Shown piece after piece: positions 30,067 to 40,395 of a stretch of DNA of 64,000 nt (the first letter of the stretch is position 1; the number at the start of each line of letters is the position of its first letter). The notes below the pieces were generated by a model. That model had not been told where the DNA came from and made no database searches. It saw nothing but the letters and a program-made list of their open reading frames with translations. The position numbers were made by a program, and so were the translations under genes. Location of the stretch: the NCBI GenBank assembly GCA_024426085.1, contig CP087974.1:3138001-3202000 (forward strand). The letters are read 5' to 3'. Origin of the DNA: Rhizobium sp. RCAM05350. GTDB lineage: Bacteria > Pseudomonadota > Alphaproteobacteria > Rhizobiales > Rhizobiaceae.

Positions 30067-30766
30067 GAAATTGGTCCATCCAGGCGCGCAGCGGTGCGTC
30101 GTGGTCCATCCGCCCTTCCAGATGGGCGCGGCCCAGCTGTGCGCCGGGTAGATCGAAGCGGTGCGCGCCGTGTACGACCCAGCGATGCATCATCACCCGG
30201 GTCAATTCGCCGTGAAACTGGATGCCCCAGGCGTTTTCGCCATAGCGGAAGGCCTGGTTGGGATAGGTGCTGCCCGAGGCGAGCAGCTCGGCGCCGGCCG
30301 GCAGGTCGAACCCCTCGCGGTGGAACTGATAGACCATTGAGGGCCATTCCATCAGGGCGCGGCCCTTTTCGGTGGCGTGCAACGGATACCAGCCGATTTC
30401 CGTCTGCCCCTCGTGGTGCGGGCCGACCACGCCGCCGAGATGGCGCACCAGCATCTGGGCGCCGAGACAGATGCCGAGGAAGGGCTTGTTTTCAGTGAGG
30501 GGCACCGAGAGCCAGTCGATCTCGCGGCGGACATAGTCCTCGTCGTCATTGGCGCTCATCGGCCCGCCGAAGACGACGGCGCCGGCATGCTGTTCCAGCG
30601 TTGTGGGCAGGGGATCGCCCAGCACCGGGCGGCGGATATCGAGGCTCAGCCCCTTTTCCAGCAAGAGATGCCCGACGCGGCCGGGGCTGGAGCGTTCCTG
30701 ATGCAGGACGATCAGGACCGGCTTGTCGGTATTGCGCGTATAATAGGTACGGTCATCGAAAAGCAT
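30023..30766 (-). CDS. Class I glutamine amidotransferase
   Basis: A stand-alone GATase1 domain of 247 residues related to the C-terminal-GMP-synthase-like family. Nucleophile Cys in FLGICLGAQML, catalytic His and Glu in WGIQFHGELT; the N-terminal strand is KPVLIVLHQERSSPG. Such proteins hydrolyse glutamine or gamma-glutamyl compounds; the acceptor is not predictable. The start at 30766 lies 1 base after the terB stop, so it is the second gene of that transcript. Intact. Confidence 0.9.
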   Translation of the reverse strand: MLFDDRTYYTRNTDKPVLIVLHQERSSPGRVGHLLLEKGLSLDIRRPVLGDPLPTTLEQHAGAVVFGGPMSANDDEDYVRREIDWLSVPLTENKPFLGICLGAQMLVRHLGGVVGPHHEGQTEIGWYPLHATEKGRALMEWPSMVYQFHREGFDLPAGAELLASGSTYPNQAFRYGENAWGIQFHGELTRVMMHRWVVHGAHRFDLPGAQLGRAHLEGRMDHDAPLRAWMDQFLTHIFQRQGEKVAL

Positions 30767-30767
30767 G

Positions 30768-31254
30768 TCACTTTTCCTGGTGCGCGGTTGCCTCCTCCAC
30801 GACGTCGAGCTTGGCGGCCACCTCCTGCCGCTTGATGATCCGGTCCCTGCCGGACACGCCGAGCAGATCAGCGATCCGCCAGATCACATGATCCTCCATC
30901 TCGCTGCGCTTGCCATCGGCATAAACAATCTCCCACAGCATGCCGACAAGGTCTATCCGCTGTTCTTCGGAAAAATGCCGCTTGATGTCTGAGGTGAAGC
31001 GGAAGAAATCGATGGCTTGGCTTTCGGCGGTCTCGCCGGCGGCGATCAGCGCGTCCGAGCGATGCGTCGTCCAGCTTGTAGTGATCCTTGACCATCGAGC
31101 GTATTTTTTTGCGCTCCTTCTCGTGAATCTCGCCATCGGCCTCCATCACCTGGATGCAGAGCGCCGCGATCGTGATACGGGGATCGCCGGGCTGGATGGC
31201 AGACGGTCCGCTGCCGGTCAGGCTGTCGAGGAAAGTTCGAAAACGTTCAAACAT
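30768..31254 (-). CDS. TerB-like tellurite-resistance family protein, frameshifted
   Basis: Begins MFERFRTFLDSLTGSG at 31254. The helical TerB core is visible: ITIAALCIQVMEADGEIHEKE (first acidic metal-binding motif), then, after a frame break near 31065, EEQRIDLVGMLWEIVYADGK and EMEDHVIWRIADLLGVS (second repeat). In Rhizobiales this small gene regularly lies beside hemY. The role is uncertain; TerB domains are linked to membrane stress and metal sensing. About 160 residues once repaired. Upstream of, and coupled to, the amidotransferase gene. Confidence 0.85.
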
Positions 31255-31282
31255 GGTTTTCCGTCAAAATCGGGGTTTCTTC

Positions 31283-32961
31283 TCAAAACAGGCGAAATGC
31301 GGTCTTTTCCAACGGCTTGTTGTTGTCGTCGCGGACGCCGGGATCATCCGGCGGTCGGCCGAAGAACGGTTCGACAACGGTTTCTTCCGCTTTGGCTTTC
31401 TCGGTTTTGCCCTCCCCGGTTTTGATGGGGCTCGGCTTCGGTTCGACCTTCACCGTCTGCGGTACGATCACCGATCTGCTTGGCGTTGGCACGGCGATGG
31501 TCTTGACCGTCACCAGCGCTTTATCCTCGGCTTTGATCACAGGACTGGTCTTGACCGGAACTGCGGCCCGTTCCGGCTGCGGTTCCGGACGTTGATGGAC
31601 GATGGCCACCGGCGGCAGGCTGCGGATCGCCGCGTCGGCGGCATCCGGCGTGCCCTCCTCGATAGGCCCGGCGATCTGGGCGACGGGCTGCTTCCATTCG
31701 AACGCATCGAGGCGGCCGCTGACCGGCGAGACCGGCAGCCATTCCGGCACCGTGACGCCGTCTGCCGTCCAGGCCGGGTCGCGCGGGCTTTTCAGCGCCT
31801 GGTTCATCCAGTGACGGATACGGCCGTCGTCATTGGTATCGGCCTCCTCTATGTCGGCGAGCAGCAGAAAGATGCTCTCGCTCGGCTGGATGCGGGCGGC
31901 GGCTTCCGCCTTGGAGCGGGCGAGCGGCAGCTGGCGGGCTTCGAGCGCGCTTTCGGCAACAGCGGCGAGTGCTACCGGATTGTTGGGACGCAGCGTCTCG
32001 AGCTTGCCTCGCGCTTCAGCCGGTCGGCGGCCGAATCGCCGCTGCGGGCGCGGACATAGAGTTTGGCGATTTCCGGATGTGGGTCCTGTTTCCAGAGTTT
32101 TTCCAGAATGGCGGCGGCCTTGCGCAGATTGTCCTCATGAAACAGCGCCTTGGCGGCAATCAGGCCGGCGGGTACCAGGTCTTCCGCAAGCTTCAAGGCT
32201 GCCTGCGCATCGTCGTGGGCGCCCTTCGGATCGGCCTCCAGCTTTTCCCCGGCGCGGGCCGTCAGCAGCACGGCCTTCTTGCGGTCGGCTTCCTTGCGCT
32301 CGATGACATGCGCTGTGCGGCTCTGGTCAAGCAGGCGGATCGCTTCATCCCACTGGCCGGTCTGGCTGCGGTAATCGAGAGCGGCCAGTGTTGCCCAGGG
32401 CAGGTGCGGTGCCTTGTCGGCGGCGCGCTCGGCATATTGGCGGGCCGCTTCGTTGGCGCCTGAGCCGCTTGGCTTCGAGATAAAGACCGCGCAAGCCGAG
32501 TTCGCGGGTTTCCGGATCGTCGGCCATCAGCTCGAATTTCTTACGGGCGTCGTCGTATTTGCCTTCGATTAGCGCCGTCTGGGCTTCAAGCAGATGGATC
32601 AGCGGCTCCTGGTCGGCGCTCAAAAGGCCATGGGTGCGGGCGGTCATCTTGCGCGCAAGGGCACTATCGCCATGCCAGCGGCAATCAGGCCGGTCGACAG
32701 CGCCTGATAGCCCCTGTCGCGCTTGCAGGCGCGGAAATAGCGGGAGATCGAATGGGGCGAAAGCCAGACGACGCGGATGAACCAGACGACGATTAGGATG
32801 GCAGCGATCAGGGAGGCCAGCAGGGTTGCCGCCACCATCAGGCTCATCTCGATGCGCTGGCCCTGCCAGATCAGCGACAGTTCGCCCGGACGATCGGCGA
32901 GCCAGGCAAAGCCTGCGCCAAGAGCCAGGACAACGAGAACATAGAACAGAATACGGATCAT
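31283..32961 (-). CDS. hemY: HemY-like TPR membrane protein, multiply frameshifted
   Basis: Rhizobial HemY (named for its place in heme clusters; not the protoporphyrinogen oxidase HemY of Bacillus). Two N-terminal membrane helices (ILFYVLVVLALGAGFAWL and MVAATLLASLIAAILIVVWF) come before TPR-like helical repeats (HLLEAQTALIEGKYDDARKK, AAKALFHEDNLRKAAAILEK). A Pro/Lys-rich C-terminal tail contains EWLPVSPVSGRLDAFEW. Starts MIRILFYV at 32961. At least three frame breaks, near 32645, 32460 and 32000. It sits at the end of the hemC-hemD-Mic60-hemY row, all on the minus strand. Confidence 0.85.
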
Positions 32962-32971
32962 GAACTCTTCC

Positions 32972-34249
32972 TTAGCCCTGGTTGGCCGTCATGGCGCCGG
33001 CAACGGTGGCGTCGATCAGACCCTCGACGCGGATGCGCTGGTCCAGCTTGGTCTTGAAATCGGCTCCGGCTGTCTTGGCCGGCTCAGGCAAGGTGTCCCA
33101 TTCGAGGCTTGCGCCCTTCAGGTCGCCATTGGTCAGCTTGTCCTCGATACGGGCAACGATGGCTTCCGGGCCTTCGCCCTCGACGCTGCCGACGGGACGG
33201 ATGCGGATGGCCGAGGAGGCGCTGTCCATCAGACGCGAGAAAACACCCTGGTTGGGATCGCTGTGCTGGGTTGCCTCCAGCATGGCATCGGCGACGGCCG
33301 GGAAGTCGCGGACCAGATCGGCGCGTGGGGCAATGCCGGTCTTGGCATCATTGGCAAGGCCGATCACAGCCGGGTCGGTGGCGGCGATGCTTTTCAGCGC
33401 GTCCAGTTCGGCCAGGAACGGTCCGCCGCGATCGATCGCCGTCTTCAGCGCTGTGACGGCCACGGCCCGGGCCAGCTGTACGTCGCTGGCCGGCTCATCG
33501 ATCTTCTTTTCGGCTGCATCGAGACGGGTCGAAAGCTCGGATTTCGCAGCCTCGGTCGATTGCTGTGCATCAGCCAAGGCCGATTTCAGCGTGGCGATCT
33601 CGCCGGTCAGGTTGGCGATCTGGGCATCAAGGCCCGAGACATCGGTAGCCGCGCCATCGCCGGCTTCGGCGGTCTTCTTTTCAAGCTCGGCGATGCGGGT
33701 TTCAAGCGGGCCGAGATCGGCGGTCGCCATCGGTGCGGGGGCTGCGGCCAGCTGCGCCTTGAGCGCTTCGATATCGCTGGCGAGGCTCTGTTCGACAGCG
33801 GTATTGCTGGCGGCCGGGCCAAGCGAGGGCATGACACCAGCATATTGCAGGCCGCCGGCGCCGAGAAGCGATCAGGCCGCCGAGAATGCCGGCGGCAAAG
33901 GCGCCAGAATTGGAGGTGCGGTGCTGGGCAGGGTAGATCGGCCTGGCCGGTTCTTCGGCGGCGGTTGCAGCCGATATGGGCTCTTCGGCAAAGGCTGCAG
34001 CGCCGGCTTCGGGCGCGCATCTTCCTCTTCCGCTTCGGACTTGCTGGTATCATTGCCGGAAACATCGGCGCGCACCGTTTCATCGGCTTCGCCGGCGCGG
34101 ATTTCCGCTGTTTCGTCGACAGAAGCTTCGCGCTCTACGGCAGCAGTGCTTTCATCGGACCCTTCGCGTGGCACCGCAGTGGCATCCAGGTCGATCGTCA
34201 ACGGCTCCTGATCGGACTTCGAGCGGCGCGGAGGGGTTTCCGGTCCCAT
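32972..34249 (-). CDS. Mic60/mitofilin-like protein (COG4223), frameshifted
   Basis: Alphaproteobacterial relative of mitochondrial Mic60, proposed to shape inner membranes and bridge to the outer membrane. Begins MGPETPPRRSKSDQEPL at 34249 with an acidic, disordered cytosolic segment. Then one membrane helix (GAFAAGILGGLIASLL in the restored frame), a long periplasmic coiled coil (LETRIAELEKKTAEA to STRLDAAEKKIDEP), and the C-terminal mitofilin signature region (LEWDTLPEPAKTAGADF). Frame breaks lie near 34015 and 33870. Placement between hemD and hemY is the conserved location of this family. Confidence 0.87.
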
Positions 34250-34405
34250 GATGATCTCTTTCCGTTATCGCATGAACTTGACGTACTGTCTTAAACCTAG
34301 ACATGCGGCAGGGATAGGGAAAGCCCCCATGCGACAATTCCTTGCCTCCACCCTAGGCAGGCGCTGGTGATGCGCGTGTTCAAAGCGCCGTTTTGTGGAA
34401 TGGAT

Positions 34406-35150
34406 TCAGAGAAGAGCCAGCAGGCTGTCCTCGGTGGGCGTTGCTGCGATAGAGATTTTACCTGATGCCTTCCGGCACCGCGGATGCCACTTGATCGCTC
34501 AGGCACAGCAGGCGGACATCTTCGAGATCAGTCTGCATCTGCGGTGTGACCAACCGGAAGAATTGCCGCGCGGTTTCCGACGAGTAGAAAAGCACGACAT
34601 CGGGATGGTGCATTTCAAAAAGCGTACTGATCGCCTCCGGCGCATAGGAAATCGAAGACATACGATAGACTTCGGCCACACGGTAGGAAATACCGAACTC
34701 CTGCAAGGCCGTTTCGAAGTGGGGAGATCGCGGGGCACCTGCCAGATAGATAAGGCTGCCTGGTCCGACTCTCGGGATGTTTGGAAAGTCCGGAAAGTCC
34801 CTTGAAAACATTTCGGCAACCAAAGTGGCGAGTCCGCGCCCTGCTCCGTGGCAGGTGCCGACGGATTGAAAGCCGAATTGCAGCGCCGCTTCAGCGGTTG
34901 CCCGCCCCACGCACAACATGACCGTCGATAGGTGCGGCAGGACATTTTCTCTAATCGAGGTCAGGGCACGGATCGCTTCTGCGCTCGTCACCGCGATGGC
35001 ACCGGCCGGTGTGTCCAGCGCATCGATCGCCGCCTGTGGCTTATGGATCGCTTCCATCAGCGGCAAGACAATTGCCTCATGGCCCATTGCTTCCAGTCTT
35101 GCCGCCGTTGCCGCTGCCGAAGGCTGGGGTCGTGTCACAAGAATGCGCAA
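34406..35150 (-). CDS. hemD: Uroporphyrinogen-III synthase, frameshift near 3' end
   Basis: Cyclises hydroxymethylbilane with ring-D inversion. The start is most likely TTG 35150 (read as MRILVTRPQPSA), 20 bases after the hemC stop; the longer frame overlaps hemC without family features. Blocks: LVTRPQPSAAATAARL, IAVTSAEAIRAL, and the C-terminal VVLFYSSETARQFFRL. The frame breaks near 34465; the restored end reads ISIAATPTEDSLLALL with a stop at 34406. This enzyme family is poorly conserved, but the position behind hemC makes the call safe. Confidence 0.92.
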
Positions 35151-35169
35151 GGGGAGGGAGGGCAAGGGA

Positions 35170-36099
35170 TCAGGTCCAGCTCGAAAAGAAATCCGGCCCG
35201 GCGTCGATGCGGATATCGTCGCCGACCTTGGCGCCCAGCTGCTCGGCGTCGGATGCCTTGCCCTCGATCGCAACGCGGAAATACTGGCTGCCGTCCGGGC
35301 TCAGCACCATGCCGGAGAAGCGGATGGTTTCACCGTCCGATACGGCATAGCCGGCAATCGGCGTGCGGCAGGAACCGTCGAGAGTGCCAAGGAACGCCCG
35401 CTCGCAGGTCACGGCCTCATGGGTGCGGATGTCGTTTACCGCTTCGAGCAGGGCATTGACCTTTTCGTCGCCGATGCGGCTTTCGATGCAGATCGCACCC
35501 TGTGCCGGCGCCGGAGGAAAGGTCTCCGGGTCGAGCAGCTCGGTCGCTACCTCATCCTTGCCGAGACGCTTCAGCCCGGCAAAGGCGAGCAGGGTCGCAT
35601 CGACCTGGCCTTCCGCCAGTTTCCTGAGCCGCGTATCGACCAGGCCGCGATAGGTGATGACGTTGATGTCCGGGCGCAGGCGCTTGATCAGCGCCTGACG
35701 GCGCAGCGACGAGGAGCCGATCGTGGCGCCTTGCGGCAGGTCGAGCAGCTTTGCGGCGGTGCGGCCGACAAAGGCATCGCGGGCGTCTTCGCGCGGCAGA
35801 TAGGCGGAGAGGAACAGGCCTGATGGTAGCTTGGTCGGCATGTCCTTGGAGGAATGTACGGCAAAATCCAGCCCGCCGGAGGTGAGCATATCCTCCAGTT
35901 CCTGGGTGAACAGGCCCTTGCCGCCGATCTCCGACAGCGACCGGTCGGTGATCCGATCGCCCATGGTCGACAGCACGACGATCTCGAACATTTCGGACGG
36001 CAGGCCATGCACCGCCATCAGCCGGTCCCGTGTTTCATGGGCCTGCGCCAGCGCTAAGGGACTGCCCCGCGTGCCGATCCGGAAAGGTTTTGTTTGCAT
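35170..36099 (-). CDS. hemC: Hydroxymethylbilane synthase (porphobilinogen deaminase)
   Basis: Polymerises four porphobilinogens on a dipyrromethane cofactor. 309 residues from [20 protein letters not shown] at 36099; the longer frame upstream overlaps the tsaD promoter region. The cofactor Cys lies in [13 protein letters not shown]; active-site Asp and Arg lie in [14 protein letters not shown] and [16 protein letters not shown]. Complete and unbroken. First gene of the minus-strand heme row, divergent from tsaD across 76 bases. Confidence 0.97.
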   Translation of the reverse strand: MQTKPFRIGTRGSPLALAQAHETRDRLMAVHGLPSEMFEIVVLSTMGDRITDRSLSEIGGKGLFTQELEDMLTSGGLDFAVHSSKDMPTKLPSGLFLSAYLPREDARDAFVGRTAAKLLDLPQGATIGSSSLRRQALIKRLRPDINVITYRGLVDTRLRKLAEGQVDATLLAFAGLKRLGKDEVATELLDPETFPPAPAQGAICIESRIGDEKVNALLEAVNDIRTHEAVTCERAFLGTLDGSCRTPIAGYAVSDGETIRFSGMVLSPDGSQYFRVAIEGKASDAEQLGAKVGDDIRIDAGPDFFSSWT

Positions 36100-36175
36100 C
36101 CACTGCGATCCGTTGTTACCGGAGTTCCGTGTATCCGCCTTTCCCCGCGACCGCAATATTCGAGTAAACCAGCCC

Positions 36176-37271
36176 ATGTCCGCCCGCCTGCGCATCCTCG
36201 GTATCGAAACAAGCTGCGACGAGACCGCAGCCTCCGTCGTCATGCGCGATGAGAATGGCCATGGTGAGATCCTTGGCGATGTCGTTTTGAGCCAATTGGA
36301 AGAGCACAGCGCCTATGGTGGCGTCGTGCCGGAGATTGCCGCGCGCCCATGTCGAGGCGCTGGATACGCTGATCGAGGAAGCGCTCTTGCGCGCCGGCGT
36401 GACGCTATCGGATATCGACGCCATTGCCGCCACCAGCGGCCCCGGCCTGATCGGCGGGCTGCTTGTCGGCCTGATGACCGGCAAGGCGATGGCGCGGGCC
36501 TCGGGAAAACCGCTCTATGCGGTCAATCATCTCGAAGGCCATGCGCTGACGGCGCGCCTGACTGACGGGCTCGCCTTTCCCTACCTGATGCTGTTGGTTT
36601 CCGGCGGCCACACGCAGCTGATCCTCGTGAAAGATGTCGGCGTCTACGAGCGCTGGGGCACGACGATCGACGATGCGCTGGGCGAAGCCTTCGACAAGAC
36701 GGCGAAGCTTCTCGGCCTGCCCTATCCGGGCGGACCGGCGGTCGAGCGTGCGGCAAAAAGTGGCAATCCGGACCGGTTTTCCTTTCCGCGTCCGCTGGTC
36801 GGCGAAGCACGGCTCGATTTTTCATTTTCCGGCCTGAAGACGGCCGTTCGCCAGGCCGCGCAGTCGATCGCGCCGGTGACCGATGAGGACATCGCCGATA
36901 TCTGCGCCTCTTTCCAGAAGGCGATTTCGCGCACGCTGAAGGACCGCATCGGCCGGGGGCTCGCCCGCTTCAAGGAGCAGTTCGGCGGCACGGTCGCGCA
37001 TCCGGCGCTGGTCGTGGCCGGCGGGGTGGCAGCCAACCAGACGCTGCGGGCAACGCTGCAGGAACTCTGCGACAAGAATGGTTTCCGCTTCATCGCGCCG
37101 CCTTTGCAGCTGTGCACCGACAATGCAGCGATGATTGCCTGGGCCGGTGCCGAGCGCATGGCGGCGGGATTGCCGGCCGATGATCTCGATGTGGCGCCGC
37201 GCTCGCGCTGGCCGCTGGACGCGGATGCGAAGGCCCTGATCGGGTTTGGCAAACGGGGAGCAAAGGCGTGA
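36176..37271 (+). CDS. tsaD: tRNA threonylcarbamoyladenosine transferase TsaD, frameshifted
   Basis: Transfers threonylcarbamoyl to A37 of tRNAs reading ANN codons; essential in most bacteria. Starts [20 protein letters not shown]. Metal-binding His in the HVEALD region (after the frame break) and NHLEGH; nucleotide loop [22 protein letters not shown] near the C-terminus. Two bases (GC) appear lost in a GC run near 36345, where PEIAAR-AHVE should be continuous. The stop overlaps the gpsA start by 4 bases. Such a gene is unlikely to be really broken. Confidence 0.95.
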
Positions 37272-38267
37272 TTGCGGACGTGGTACGGACGGATCGTATC
37301 GTTGTTGTCGGTTCCGGCGCCTTTGGAACCACGTTGGCGGCCGTTGCAGCCGCATCCGGCAAGGTGCCGGTGACGCTGCTTACCCGCCGCGAGAGCATTG
37401 TCGAGGAATTCAGGCAAACCGGACGCAACGACACGCGCTGCCGGGCATCGATCTGCCGGAAACGTTGGTTGTTTCCGATGATCCGACCGTGCTGGAAGGT
37501 GCCGGTATCGTTCTCTTCGCCATGCCGTCGCAGGCGCAGCGCGAGGCTGGGCGCTCGTTGCACGGTTTCATCGGCAAGGGCGCCGACGTGGTGATCTGCG
37601 CCAAGGGTATGGAGCGCGCCAGTGGCCGCCTGCTGACCGATGTCGTCGAGGAAGAGCTGCATCTGCAGAATGTCGCCGTGCTGTCCGGCCCAGGTTTCGC
37701 TGCCGATATCGCCAAGGGACTGCCGACGGCGATGGTGATCGCGGCCGGGAGTATCGAGCGTGCCGCAGTTCTGGCCGAAGCGCTGTCCAGCGCGACATTC
37801 CGTCTCTATCCCTCGGCCGACCGTATCGGCGTGCAGCTTGGCGGCGCTTTGAAGAACGTGCTGGCGATCGCCTGCGGCATTGTCGAAGGCGCAGGTCTCG
37901 GCGATTCGGCCCGGGCGGCGCTGATTTCGCGTGGATTGGCCGAAATGTCCGCTTCGTTGCGGCGCAGGGCGGCGAGGCCGATACGGTGCGGGGCCTGTCG
38001 GGCCTCGGCGATCTGGTGCTGACGGCAACCAGCCACCAGTCGCGCAATCTGCGCTACGGTATTGCGCTTGGCCAGAGCGGCAGTGCCAAGGGGCATTCGG
38101 GCGAACTGGTCGAAGGCGCGTTCGCAGCCTCGGTCGCTGCCGAGGTTGCCCGGCAGCTTGGCGTCGATATGCCGGTGACGGAAGCGGTGGCTGCGATCAT
38201 CGATGGAAAAATGGATGTGAGAACGGCGCTGGAGCAGCTGATGTCCCGGCCGATCACGCAGGAATAA
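37268..38267 (+). CDS. gpsA: Glycerol-3-phosphate dehydrogenase [NAD(P)+], frameshifted
   Basis: Reduces dihydroxyacetone phosphate to sn-glycerol-3-phosphate for phospholipid synthesis. GTG start at 37268, overlapping the tsaD stop. N-terminal dinucleotide motif [22 protein letters not shown]; catalytic Lys region [31 protein letters not shown] in the C-terminal domain. Breaks lie near 37440 and 37950. Restored across the second break it reads [17 protein letters not shown]. About 333 residues when repaired. Same transcript as tsaD and the YciI and EVE genes. Confidence 0.94.
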
Positions 38268-38285
38268 ATCAACAAGGAGAAGACC

Positions 38286-38579
38286 ATGCTGTTTGCGGTT
38301 CTGTGCACGGACAAGCCGAATGCCCTGCAGGTGCGGCTGGACACCCGTCCCGAGCACGTCGAGTTTCTGAACGATCTCAATGCCAAGGGTACGCTGGCCT
38401 TCGCCGGCCCCTTCCTCGACGATGCCGGCAAGCCGAACGGCAGCCTGGTGGTCCTCCAGGCGGAGACGATCGAGGACGCGCGGGCGATCGCTGCCGCCGA
38501 TCCCTATGCCAAGGCCGGCCTGTTTGCCAATGTCGATATCAAGCCCTGGAACTGGGTCTTCAACAAGCCGGAGGCTTGA
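38286..38579 (+). CDS. YciI-family protein
   Basis: 97 residues, intact, preceded by AAGGAGA. A ferredoxin-like fold with the conserved His and Asp of the YciI family (RPEHVEFLNDL, FAGPFLDDAGKPNGSLVVL, DPYAKAGLFANVDIKPWNW). The family is usually a putative dioxygenase-like or dechlorinase-like small enzyme without a proven general role. It lies 18 bases after gpsA and 2 bases before the EVE gene, in one operon. Confidence 0.92.
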   Translation: MLFAVLCTDKPNALQVRLDTRPEHVEFLNDLNAKGTLAFAGPFLDDAGKPNGSLVVLQAETIEDARAIAAADPYAKAGLFANVDIKPWNWVFNKPEA

Positions 38580-38581
38580 GC

Positions 38582-39013
38582 GTGGGTTACTGGCTTTACA
38601 AGTCCGAACCATTCAAATGGTCCTGGGCGATGCAGAAGGATGCGGGCGCCAAGGGGACCGAATGGACCGGCGTGCGCAACTACCTGGCGCGCAACAACAT
38701 GCGGGCGATGCAGCTTGGCGACAAGGGTTTCTTCTATCACTCGAACGAGGGGCTGGAGATCGTCGGGATCACCGAAGTCTGCGCGCTGTCGCATCCGGAT
38801 CCGACCGCCGAGGGCGATCCCAAATGGGACTGCGTCGATATCCGCGCCGTCTGCGACCTGCCGAAGCCGATTTCGCTGAAGGACATCAAGGCCAATCCGG
38901 CATTCGAGAAGATGGCTCTGGTCACCTCGATGCGGCTGTCGGTGCAGCCGGTTACCGAGGAAGAATATCTGGAGATCTGCCGGCTCGGCGGATTGGATAA
39001 TCCGCCGCGGTGA
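38582..39013 (+). CDS. EVE-domain protein
   Basis: 143 residues, GTG start at 38582 (read MGYWLYKSEPFKWSW). EVE domains are PUA-like readers of modified bases in DNA or RNA. Hallmarks: YWLYKSEP at the start, GVRNYLARNNMRAM, KGFFYHSNE and VTSMRLSVQPVTEEEY. Intact. Cotranscribed with YciI and probably gpsA. In prokaryotes EVE proteins are linked both to RNA metabolism and to modification-dependent restriction; this simple single-domain form in a housekeeping operon suggests the former. Confidence 0.93.
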   Translation: MGYWLYKSEPFKWSWAMQKDAGAKGTEWTGVRNYLARNNMRAMQLGDKGFFYHSNEGLEIVGITEVCALSHPDPTAEGDPKWDCVDIRAVCDLPKPISLKDIKANPAFEKMALVTSMRLSVQPVTEEEYLEICRLGGLDNPPR

Positions 39014-39067
39014 TTTCGGCGAGTGCTGGCATATTTGATGCCGACATTGACGAGGCTCCCAGATTTT

Positions 39068-39186
39068 CCGTCATTCCTGTGCTTGTAACAGGAATCCAGC
39101 CACGCGACGCCTGTCGCGTGAAATGAGTCTTCTCGTGGCGTAGACGCGAGGAAGCTGGATCCCCGCCACAAGGGCGGGGATGACGG
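39068..39186. repeat. Palindromic intergenic repeat element
   Basis: The outer arms are inverted: CCGTCATTCCTG...AGGAATCCAGC at the left and GCTGGATCCCCGCC...GGGGATGACGG at the right. Each arm also folds on itself (TCCTGTG.../...ACAGGA, and CCCCGCC/GGCGGGG). The right arm recurs near 5356-5397. This is the type of short extragenic palindrome dispersed through rhizobial genomes. Confidence 0.75.
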
Positions 39187-39254
39187 AGGGTTGGGAGTGT
39201 CGTTCACCAAACCCACCTGCCTTCCAACTGCGATTACCGGAACCTTCATCAACC

Positions 39255-39917
39255 GTGAAAACCGATCCCAGAAACTTTCATCCGCGCCAATACGGACATC
39301 ATGACGCCGCCGCATGTGCCGGAGGTGCGGCTTTATCTGGCCAGTGAAGCCCATGATCTTTGGCTGAAGACGGAGGAGGAGCTGGAGGAGATCGGCTTGC
39401 CGCCGCCGTTCTGGGCGTTTGCCTGGGCGGGCGGGCAGGGGCTGGCGCGGCATGTTCTCGATCATCCCTGAACTGGTGGCCAGCAAGCGGGTGATTGATT
39501 TTGCCTCCGGCTCGGGCCTCGTGGCAATCCGCGGCGATGAAGGCGGGGGCGGCCTCGGTGCTGGCCGTTGATATCGATCCCTGGACCGAAACGGCTATCC
39601 GGCTCAATGCCCTGTTGAATGGCGTCGACGTCTCCTCGGCGGCATCGGATCTGATCGGCACCGGGCGGGATGCGGATGTCTACCTTGCCGGCGATGTCTT
39701 CTATGATAAGTCGTTCGCCGACCGGATCGTTCCCTGGCTGAGCGCGCTTGCCAAGGACGGTGCCGATGTTCTCGTCGGCGACCCCGGCCGCGCCTATTGC
39801 CCGCGTGACCGGATGGAGATGCTGTCGACCTACCAAGTGCCGGTCACCCGGGCGCTGGAGGACAGCGAGGTCAAGAAGACCACGGTTTGGCGGTTTCTGA
39901 ACAAAGAGCTCGGCTGA
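39255..39917 (+). CDS. METTL20-like lysine methyltransferase, frameshifted
   Basis: A SAM-dependent seven-beta-strand methyltransferase. It reads PPFWAFAWAGGQGLARHVL, then VIDFASGSGLVA (SAM motif I), LAVDIDPWTETAIRLNALLN, LAGDVFYDKSFADRIVPWL and VLVGDPGRAYCPRDR. These are hallmarks of METTL20, which methylates lysines of the electron-transfer flavoprotein beta subunit in mitochondria and has bacterial relatives. The likely start is GTG 39255 (MKTDP, then FIRANTDIMTPPHVPE) with an extra base near 39271; ATG 39301 is the first start in the intact frame. Further breaks lie near 39470 and 39525. Confidence 0.83.
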
Positions 39918-39978
39918 GGGCTTTGGAAGCGGGGGTGCCCAGCGCCCACTATGGGCGCGGCACAATGCAGATGTTCAG

Positions 39979-40334
39979 CTATCCCGCTGCCGCGTGTGCC
40001 CGCGCTGATATAGTCAGCGACACGTCTTGTCTCGATATCCTGGAGGGTCTCCAGCTTGATGTGGCGCCGGTACTTGCCGCCGCCGGACAGGAAACCATGG
40101 GGGTCGGTCAGGGATGCACCCTGGCTGAATTCCAGCGTTACATGGGCCTTGTAGGGAAAAACGCCGCAGAAACTTTGGTCGGATGAAAACAGCAATCCGC
40201 CATATTTCACCTCTTCGGTGATGGATGGACCGGCGGCCAGAGCGATTTCAGCGCAAGCGCGCGACAATCGGAAAGAGGTCTCCACGATACTCCCTGACCT
40301 CCTGTTGGAAGGCCTCCACCTTATCTGTGCTCAT
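39979..40334 (-). CDS. DUF1801-family protein (YdhG-like), frameshifted
   Basis: Starts MSTDKVEAFQQEVREYRGDL at 40334. After a frame break near 40252 it continues EIALAAGPSITEEVKYGGLL, FCGVFPYKAHVTLEFSQG and GKYRRHIKLETLQDI, the DUF1801 core (a small alpha/beta domain of unknown activity, once linked to iron chaperones). A second break near 39995 probably hides the real end, giving ARAHAAAG and a stop at 39979. About 118 residues when repaired. Convergent with the methyltransferase. Confidence 0.8.
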
Positions 40335-40395
40335 GCCGTAATTGTCCCGATGGAAGCCGATATGAAACCGGGATTGCCGGTCAGGAGCGGCGGTC

